NCBI GenBank assembly: GCA_020724025.1
Contig: DYHU01000137.1
Coordinates: 1 to 9,818, forward strand
Direction: 5' to 3'
Length of the DNA: 9,818 bases
From: Syntrophorhabdus sp.
Lineage (GTDB): Bacteria > Desulfobacterota > BSN033 > UBA1163
The first letter of the stretch is position 1. Each line of letters begins with the position of its first letter. Below are positions 1 through 4,325 of the stretch, in pieces. Under the pieces are notes generated by a model that worked only from the letters and a program-made list of their open reading frames with translations, was not told the DNA's origin and made no database searches. The translations under genes and the position numbers were made by a program.

Positions 1-349
1 GGACTAACATGGGAGTGACCGGGTCATGCATGGCCGCACACCGAAACCACAATTTTCCTCGAATCATTTCCAATTTTCTCCTTTCGGTTAATCATCTTCT
101 TTAGTTGTTTATCCTATGAACTCATTAGCCCAATATTTTTTCTTTGAAAATAATGATGCTTTATCATAATGTCAAGTCTTAATCCGACCTTGACACTCCC
201 GACAAGTATACGTTATTTTTCATTTTAATACCCTTAAAATTTATAGACTCTTCGCTTCACTCAGAGTGACATTCTAGATGGTCATTCTGAGGAGCGATGC
301 GACGAAGAATCTCAATGTTGTTTGATCTTAAACATAGAAGGAGTGTATC
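1..349. other. Non-coding region upstream of the nitroreductase gene
   Basis: AT-rich stretch in which I find no convincing coding region or structured RNA. It contains an inverted-repeat element at 245-312 (listed separately). A perfect TTGACA hexamer lies at 190-195, but nothing better than a weak -10 (TTATTT at 213) sits at 17 bp, so I do not call a promoter. The ribosome binding site of the nitroreductase lies at its right edge (AAGGAG at 338-343). Confidence 0.5.
245..312. repeat. Imperfect inverted repeat (dispersed REP/MITE-like element)
   Basis: The left arm (245-270, beginning AGACTCTTCG and ending CAGAGTGAC) is the imperfect reverse complement of the right arm (281-312, beginning GTCATTCTGA and ending CGAAGAATCT). 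The arms are separated by about 10 bp, and the right arm carries a few extra bases. The GTCATTCTGA...GAAGAATCT string resembles a palindromic element widely dispersed in metagenomic bacterial genomes; that recognition is from memory. It lies 38 bp upstream of the nitroreductase start, so it should fold in any transcript that begins to its left. Confidence 0.6.
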
Positions 350-1003
350 ATGGATTTACTCAAAGTGATTAAGGAGAGAAAGACTATCAGGGCTTTTAAG
401 CCTGATCCGATACCAAAGGAAACCATTGAAGATATTTTAAAATTAGCGATCCAGGCTCCTTCTGCCATTAACCTACAGCCCTGGGAATTGATGGTCGTGA
501 CAGGAGAAGAAAGGGAGCGATTGAGCCGGAGGCTGATCAAGGCTTACCGGGAAAAACAGATTTCCTGTGGCCCGGGAAATGTGAAACCCCTTCCAAAAAC
601 CATATCCCGACGAGGAGCGGAAACCCTTGAGTTGATGAACCCATTCTTCGAAGAAATGGGAGTCAATCCCAATCAATTCATCAATGAAGGGAGTTGTAAT
701 TTTTATGGAGCTCCTGTAGCCATCCTCATCTGTCTCGATGATTCATTCCCGAAAAGTCGTTTTGTAGACATTGGACTGGTCCTGGGATATTTACTGCTGA
801 TCGCTCACGAGTTCGGCCTGGCTACCTGTCCGATCGGTCTCATCACTGCCTATGAAGATGAGATCAAAGATGTCCTCAATATTCCGGAAAATAAAATGGT
901 CGTGATCGGCGTGGCGCTGGGTTATCAAGATCAGGAAAGCCCGATTAACCGGTTTAAATCTCCAAGAGACAACCTGGAGAAGTTTGTTAAATGGATCGAT
1001 TGA
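350..1003 (+). CDS. Nitroreductase family protein (FMN-dependent oxidoreductase)
   Basis: A 217-residue protein of the nitroreductase fold: homodimeric, FMN-binding, cytoplasmic enzymes that use NAD(P)H to reduce nitro compounds, quinones or enones. The N-terminus has the typical IKERKTIRAFKPDPIP segment (residues 7-22), whose Arg/Lys side chains contact FMN phosphate. APSAINLQPWEL (36-47) is the equivalent of the family's APS..N.QPW motif. GLATCPIG (156-163) and VIGVALGY (185-192) correspond to the C-terminal flavin-contact and core strands. Length is normal (about 190-220). The start is supported by AAGGAG (338-343) six bases before ATG. The stop lies inside the next gene (13-bp overlap), suggesting co-transcription and translational coupling with the Nudix gene. 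The physiological substrate cannot be read from sequence; subfamily members also include dehalogenases and the BluB-like enzymes, but no specific motif points there. Confidence 0.93.
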   Translation: MDLLKVIKERKTIRAFKPDPIPKETIEDILKLAIQAPSAINLQPWELMVVTGEERERLSRRLIKAYREKQISCGPGNVKPLPKTISRRGAETLELMNPFFEEMGVNPNQFINEGSCNFYGAPVAILICLDDSFPKSRFVDIGLVLGYLLLIAHEFGLATCPIGLITAYEDEIKDVLNIPENKMVVIGVALGYQDQESPINRFKSPRDNLEKFVKWID

Positions 1004-1932
1004 ACATGACGCCGGTTGCTCCGAAGAAAGCAACCACCATTATTCTTCTCAGAGATAAGACACCTGAAGGTTTTGAGGCCTTTCTCCTCAAGCGCCATGA
1101 AAAGAGTAGCTTCATGGGTGGGAATTATGTCTATCCGGGAGGAAGAGTTGATCGGGAGGATGGGTCTTTGGAGATATGCTCCTACTCCAGGGGAATCTCC
1201 CGTGTGGAGGCCTCCAGAATATTTGGACGAACACTATCCCAGGAAGAGAGCCTTGCCCACTGGATTGCGGGCATTCGAGAGCTCTTTGAAGAGTCTGGAA
1301 TCCTTCTCGCCTATGACTATGACGGGAATTTACTTCAGTTTATTAATGAGGAGGAGAGGCAGAGACTTTCACATTATCGAGATCGGCTGCAAAAAGGAGG
1401 GGTGACAATTTGCCAAATAGCAAAGGAGGCAAAGATTCTTCTTGCATTGGATCAACTTCATTATTATGCTCACTGGATCACACCGGAGGCAAGACCTGAA
1501 AGATTCGATACCCGCTTCTTCTTGGCCCGTCATCCCGAAGGACAGGAAGCCAGTTATGATCAAAAAGAGACAATAGAGGGAATCTGGATGGTTCCCCGGA
1601 AGGCCCTAGAGGAAAATTCAAAAGGAAAGATGGCCTTAAGCCCCCCTACCCTGAAGACATTGGAAGATCTTTCCCGTTACGAGACTATTGAAGAGGTGTT
1701 TAACTCTTTAAAAGAGAAGGATATCCAACCGATTCTACCCATCCTCACAAAGATATCGAACGAACCGACCATCCTCTTCCCGTGGGATCCAGAATATGAG
1801 ATGTTTAAAAGTGGGGAAATTCCATTGCCTACGGATCAAGGAAGACCCTCTCAGCCCGGTGATCATACCACCCGTCTCATCTTAAGGGAAGGCATCTGGT
1901 ATCCCTACTGTCGCTCTGAAAGGTTGAGATAA
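991..1932 (+). CDS. Nudix hydrolase, NUDT19-like (interrupted Nudix box)
   Basis: A 313-residue predicted pyrophosphohydrolase acting on nucleoside diphosphate-linked substrates. The Nudix box is split: the glycine part is YPGGRVD (48-54) and the catalytic helix is RELFEESG (96-103), which carries the metal-binding glutamates of the REXXEEXG core. About 30 extra residues separate the two parts relative to the canonical GX5EX7REUXEEXGU. That arrangement is known from NUDT19 (RP2)-type enzymes, where members hydrolyse CoA and acyl-CoA; CoA as substrate here is only inference. The ATG at 991 overlaps the nitroreductase by 13 bp and has GGAGA (976-980) ten bases upstream. An in-frame ATG at 1006 lacks a Shine-Dalgarno and would shorten the protein by five residues. 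The last six codons and stop (1912-1932) lie in sequence that aligns with an antisense higA remnant, so the natural C-terminus may have been altered. Confidence 0.88.
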   Translation: MDRLNMTPVAPKKATTIILLRDKTPEGFEAFLLKRHEKSSFMGGNYVYPGGRVDREDGSLEICSYSRGISRVEASRIFGRTLSQEESLAHWIAGIRELFEESGILLAYDYDGNLLQFINEEERQRLSHYRDRLQKGGVTICQIAKEAKILLALDQLHYYAHWITPEARPERFDTRFFLARHPEGQEASYDQKETIEGIWMVPRKALEENSKGKMALSPPTLKTLEDLSRYETIEEVFNSLKEKDIQPILPILTKISNEPTILFPWDPEYEMFKSGEIPLPTDQGRPSQPGDHTTRLILREGIWYPYCRSERLR

Positions 1933-2071
1933 CGAGAATCCTTCAAATTCGTATCAAAACTAATGGAACCCTTGCCATGAACGATTTCATTTATATGGCG
2001 GGCTGGAACATTAAAAATTCCTCCATAAGAATTTCACCCGGGTGAATAGGTTCAATTATTTCTGTTTTCAT
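1911..2071 (-). pseudogene. Decayed higA-like antitoxin gene (second copy)
   Basis: On the minus strand from ATG at 2071 the reading starts IEPIHPGEILMEEF, almost the same as the intact HigA at 2178-2486 (LAPIHPGEILMEEF). It then shifts frame and terminates after seven more residues. In the next frame the homology resumes with NVPARHINEIVHGKGSI, then DTNLKDSRYLNLSER and a stop. The intact gene has VPARRINEIVHGKRSI and DTALRLSRYFNLSER. The 48 bases between the EEF codons and the VPAR codons of the intact gene are reduced to 5 here, a net 43-base deletion that causes the frameshift and removes the first half of the helix-turn-helix. From 1911 to 1988 the + strand aligns without gaps to 2283-2360 at 54/78 identities by my count. 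Homology ends near 1911, inside the last codons of the Nudix gene. No higB partner is attached. Confidence 0.85.
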
Positions 2072-2086
2072 ATTGGCGACTTTCTA

Positions 2087-2103
2087 CCGCGGAAAATCCG
2101 CGG
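2087..2103. repeat. Short perfect hairpin downstream of higA
   Basis: CCGCGGA (2087-2093) and TCCGCGG (2097-2103) form a 7-bp stem with an AAA loop. It lies between the higA remnant and intact higA. No T-run follows on either strand, so it is not a clear intrinsic terminator, although it could slow transcription or protect the 3' end of the higBA transcript. Confidence 0.4.
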
Positions 2104-2124
2104 AGATATAAGTCATCCCTACCT

Positions 2125-2148
2125 TCGGCAGGCAGGCCTGCCTCCCGA
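2125..2148. repeat. Loop-less palindrome, REP-like
   Basis: Two 12-base arms, TCGGCAGGCAGG (2125-2136) and CCTGCCTCCCGA (2137-2148), are reverse complements with one mismatch and no spacer. The core 2130-2143 is a perfect 14-bp palindrome. It is followed by CAGACAGGCA, a further partial repeat of the same CAGGCA unit. It sits 30 bp downstream of the higA stop. GC-rich palindromes of this kind occur as dispersed repeats, but only one copy is visible here. Confidence 0.45.
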
Positions 2149-2177
2149 CAGACAGGCACATTTTCATTGATGACTTG

Positions 2178-2486
2178 TTAGGCAGTCTGCATTTGAAATA
2201 CTTTCACCTCATCTTCGATCCGGGCATTGAGTTTGTCCTTTTCCACTTCGAGGTCATATCTTGCCTGAAGATTTAGCCAAAACCGTTCTGACAGGTTGAA
2301 ATAGCGGGATAATCTCAGAGCTGTATCAGCGGTAATGGAACGCTTGCCGTGGACAATCTCATTTATACGGCGTGCCGGAACACTGATGTCTTTAGCCAAT
2401 TTATACTGACTGATTCCCAGCGGCTTCATAAATTCTTCCATAAGGATTTCCCCTGGGTGGATAGGCGCAAGCATTTTTTTCCTCAT
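2178..2486 (-). CDS. higA: HigA-type antitoxin (XRE-family HTH, VapI-like)
   Basis: A 102-residue DNA-binding antitoxin of the HigA/VapI group. IHPGEILMEEFMKPLGISQ (9-27) is the family's opening signature. A Cro/CI-type helix-turn-helix follows (about residues 22-60), including SQYKLAKDISVPARRINEI and HGKRSITADTALRLSRYF. The tail NLSERFWLNLQARYDLE is typical of HigA proteins from higBA loci. It should bind the HigB toxin, neutralise it, and repress the operon promoter. The start at 2486 has a strong GGAGGT (2494-2499) seven bases upstream and lies 12 bp after the higB stop, giving the toxin-first order usual for higBA. A broken homologue lies 107 bp downstream on the same strand (1911-2071). 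Confidence 0.94.
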   Translation of the reverse strand: MRKKMLAPIHPGEILMEEFMKPLGISQYKLAKDISVPARRINEIVHGKRSITADTALRLSRYFNLSERFWLNLQARYDLEVEKDKLNARIEDEVKVFQMQTA

Positions 2487-2498
2487 AGTGGTGACCTC

Positions 2499-2780
2499 CT
2501 AATGATAATCCACAATTTCTACATCATAAGCATCGCCTTCTGACCAGCGAAAACATATACGCCACTGGTCATTGATGCGAATGCTATGTTGTCCTTGGCG
2601 TTTGCCTGTAAGTTTCTCTAATCGATTCCCTGGTGGTATACGTAAGTCTTCTAATTTCTCCGCAGCATCAAGCAAGAGCAGCTTCCGCAAAGCCATGCGT
2701 TGAACATCAGCATGATATCGAAGTGACCGTTGCCGCAGAAAGAGCTTCTCGGTCTCTTTGCAACGAAAGCTCTTTATCAT
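2499..2780 (-). CDS. higB: HigB-type toxin (RelE/ParE superfamily mRNA interferase)
   Basis: A 93-residue protein that opens with MIKSFRCKETEKLF and contains HADVQRMALRKLLLLDAA (23-40). It ends with the family core: LRIPPGNRLEKLTGKRQGQHS, then SIRINDQWRICFRW, then DAYDVEIVDYH. HigB toxins bind the ribosome and cleave mRNA during translation. The basic and aromatic residues in the last two strands (R68, W74, R75, F78, H93) fit the RelE-type active-site surface, but the catalytic assignment is inference. Length matches the family (about 92-95). It is first gene of the operon with higA. No Shine-Dalgarno is visible before its ATG, and the promoter -10 ends six bases upstream, so the message is probably leaderless. 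The protein start matches the family's MIKSF opening, so a later start is unlikely. Confidence 0.94.
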   Translation of the reverse strand: MIKSFRCKETEKLFLRQRSLRYHADVQRMALRKLLLLDAAEKLEDLRIPPGNRLEKLTGKRQGQHSIRINDQWRICFRWSEGDAYDVEIVDYH

Positions 2781-2786
2781 GATTAA

Positions 2787-2815
2787 ATATTAACGTTAGC
2801 CGATATTATTGTCAA
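2787..2815 (-). promoter_or_regulatory. higBA promoter with candidate operator
   Basis: On the minus strand a perfect -35 TTGACA (2815-2810) is followed by a 17-bp spacer and a -10 TAATAT (2792-2787). The -10 ends only six bases before the higB ATG, so transcription should begin at or next to the start codon. A perfect 8-bp palindrome TAACGTTA (2791-2798) overlaps the -10 and is part of a wider imperfect inverted repeat with the AATAACG half-site near the -35. This is a plausible HigA operator, which is inference. Confidence 0.7.
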
Positions 2816-2873
2816 GCGTTATTATTGCCTAAATTGAGCGATTTTTCTTTATTTAATACATCATAGATGCTGG

Positions 2874-2949
2874 ATTCCTTCTGGAGTTTATCTCCATAGT
2901 AATCTGAACAGGAATGACGACTATCACCCAATGAATGAAAATGTCATTC
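2874..2949. repeat. Weak inverted-repeat remnant
   Basis: ATTCCT (2874-2879) pairs with AGGAAT (2910-2915), and GAATGAC (2912-2918) pairs with GTCATTC (2943-2949). The GGAATGACG / GTCATTC words resemble those in the element at 245-312 and in common dispersed palindromes. It may be the decayed end of such an element upstream of the higBA promoter. Support is limited to these short arms. Confidence 0.25.
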
Positions 2950-2970
2950 ACGTTTGAGATTCGGGGTATT

Positions 2971-3261
2971 TTAGTTCAGAAAAACCAGGAGAAATATAAT
3001 CTTATCGGTGTGTGCTAACCAAAGAATACGAACAAGACCATCTCCCTTTCCCCCTATCTCCCTATCGACTTTTTCCTTCCTTCGGTCCCTGGACATCTCC
3101 CAGATGAGACATTGGGTCCTGAATTTACAGTAGAGCTTTGGATCGACGCATTCACAGCAATGGTCAATGTTGAGGCACTCGCAACACTCCCCGCAGAATC
3201 CAGTCTCATACTTCTGACAGGTAGCAATGGCCTCACGATCCGGATGATTTCTGCATTTCAT
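2971..3261 (-). CDS. Small cysteine-rich B-box-like zinc-binding protein
   Basis: A 96-residue protein with a dense Cys/His N-terminal half: C3, H6, C15, C23, C26, C27, C29, H34, C35, C36, C38, C45, C51. The opening MKCRNHPDREAIATC resembles bacterial B-box-type zinc-binding proteins, which carry C-x2-H then C-x2-C pairs. Here the second Cys of the CxxC pair is replaced by Tyr (CQKY), with compensating cysteines downstream. A conserved-looking stretch CKFRTQCLIWEMSRDRRK follows. The last 25 residues (from about residue 70) are hydrophobic and low in charge, and may not be conserved. An AGAGAAG purine tract precedes the ATG at 3261. Role unknown; zinc or iron-sulfur binding is the only inference the cysteine pattern allows. 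Confidence 0.75.
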   Translation of the reverse strand: MKCRNHPDREAIATCQKYETGFCGECCECLNIDHCCECVDPKLYCKFRTQCLIWEMSRDRRKEKVDREIGGKGDGLVRILWLAHTDKIIFLLVFLN

Positions 3262-3356
3262 GCTTCTTCTCTCTTCTTTGTTACTATATCACTTTCAGGA
3301 TTTTTCAATGCCATTCGTCTTGATTTATAATACGTTAGCCTTTTGAAAAAGGTTAT

Positions 3357-3437
3357 CTAATCCCCCTTCATCCCCCTTTGTCAAAAGGGGGAAATGTTTC
3401 CCCTCCCTTTGGCAAAGGGAGGTAGGGAGGGATTTTA
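3357..3437. repeat. Double-hairpin palindromic element (MITE/REP-like)
   Basis: An outer near-palindrome (AATCCCCCTTCATCCCCC at the left, GGGAGGTAGGGAGGGATT at the right) encloses two hairpins. The first is CCCCCTTT (3372-3379) with AAAGGGGG (3384-3391). The second is CCTCCCTTT (3402-3410) with AAAGGGAGG (3414-3422), a perfect 9-bp stem with a GGC loop. The strongly C/G-biased strands recall a dispersed repeat common in deltaproteobacterial genomes (recognised from memory). It lies between the convergent ends of no genes: both neighbours are minus-strand, with smr ending 20 bp to the right. It could terminate or pause the smr transcript, though no clean T-run follows on the minus strand. Confidence 0.65.
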
Positions 3438-3456
3438 AAATGTTTATTTAAAACCG

Positions 3457-4152
3457 CTAAATTGACTTCTTGATTTTTAACCGCTTCGAAACAGGACGAA
3501 CCCTGAGCAGAATATAAGTCGCCCCTGCCCCTCCATCGAATTTCCTTGCACTTGAATAGGCAACAACCCATTTCCGCCAGGGACCACGGGTCAGCCACTC
3601 TTCGACCTTCCTTTTCAATACCGGTTCTCCAGGTGAAGAGAGCCCACGCCCATGGGTCACTAAAAGGCCATTCTTCCCATGGGTCACAGCCCATTTTATA
3701 AAATGATCAAAAATCTTCCTTGCTTCCTCTATAATAAGCCCGTGAAGGTCGAGATGGGCCTGAATCGAAAAATCCCCCCGGTGAAGCCTTTTGGCAATTT
3801 CCGGATGGACTTGATATCCTGTGCCTTCAATGTATTCGGGTGTATCAGAAACATTAAAACCCACTCCATAATGAATGAAATCTTTCAGCCTTTTTAATGT
3901 TTCAGCGTCATCCTTCTCTTTAAATCCTTCTTGCAATCCGGTTCGGGAAGTTTTCCCCACGCATTTTTTCCCCTTGATGGGCTTCACGCCATCCATTTCC
4001 TTTTGAAATAGTTTTTCTTCCGATTCCGGGGAAAGTTTTTCTTCAGGGATCCGATGGGTTAAAGGGTGTTCGTCCGGTAAAGAGGTTAGATCAAGAGCAG
4101 AAATTAATTCCTGAAAGGATTTTAGAGTGAGGGAAGGTTTCCGAGGTTTCAT
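3457..4152 (-). CDS. Smr-domain protein (SmrA/SmrB-like, MutS2 C-terminal domain family)
   Basis: A 231-residue protein from the preferred start. The C-terminal Smr domain (about residues 130-220) shows both signature motifs: DLHG (135-138, in HLDLHGL) and HGRG (167-170, in LVTHGRG). The SPGEPVLKRKVEEWL stretch follows, then AYSSARKFDGGAGATYILL, the pattern of stand-alone SmrA/SmrB (YdaL/YfcN) proteins. Members are metal-independent nucleases; Escherichia coli SmrB cleaves mRNA between collided ribosomes, so a ribosome-rescue role is inferred. The N-terminal about 110 residues are charged and probably flexible. Start choice: ATG at 4152 has GAGG (4161-4164) eight bases upstream; an in-frame ATG at 4203 would add 17 residues but lacks a Shine-Dalgarno. 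A TATAAA (4217-4222) on the minus strand is a possible -10. Divergent from the VIT-vWA gene. Confidence 0.88.
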   Translation of the reverse strand: MKPRKPSLTLKSFQELISALDLTSLPDEHPLTHRIPEEKLSPESEEKLFQKEMDGVKPIKGKKCVGKTSRTGLQEGFKEKDDAETLKRLKDFIHYGVGFNVSDTPEYIEGTGYQVHPEIAKRLHRGDFSIQAHLDLHGLIIEEARKIFDHFIKWAVTHGKNGLLVTHGRGLSSPGEPVLKRKVEEWLTRGPWRKWVVAYSSARKFDGGAGATYILLRVRPVSKRLKIKKSI

Positions 4153-4250
4153 GGATAAAGCCTCGTTCCGACGAGAAGATATTTCAACAATACTATAATT
4201 CATTTAGGTTTTCAATTTTATAAAACACTGTAACCAATATCCAATTTTTC

Positions 4251-4275
4251 AGTTCCCCTCTTCGGGGAACTTTTT
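4251..4275 (+). terminator. Terminator-like hairpin in the VIT-vWA leader
   Basis: AGTTCCCC (4251-4258) and GGGGAACT (4264-4271) form a perfect 8-bp stem with a five-base loop TCTTC. On the + strand a run of five T (4271-4275) follows, the form of an intrinsic terminator. It lies 50 bp before a + strand start codon with no + strand gene upstream. It is either an attenuator in that gene's leader or a block to incoming read-through. On the minus strand no T-run follows. Confidence 0.5.
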
Positions 4276-4325
4276 CCCCCTTTTCTTGTCTATATAACTA
4301 AAACCTCAAGAAAGGAGAAAAAGAA

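Noticed and set aside
144..195. Promoter for the nitroreductase from TTGAAA (144) or TTGACA (190)
   Set aside because: Neither has a good -10 at 16-18 bp, and both lie more than 150 bp from the start codon.
3054..3330. Overlapping reading frames at 3054-3236 (minus) and 3112-3330 (plus)
   Set aside because: Both are shadows of the cysteine-rich protein at 2971-3261; neither has a ribosome binding site or a recognisable motif.
3357..3437. CRISPR-like or tandem repeat array
   Set aside because: The repeats are inverted hairpin arms, not direct repeats with spacers of regular length; no CRISPR array is visible anywhere in the window.
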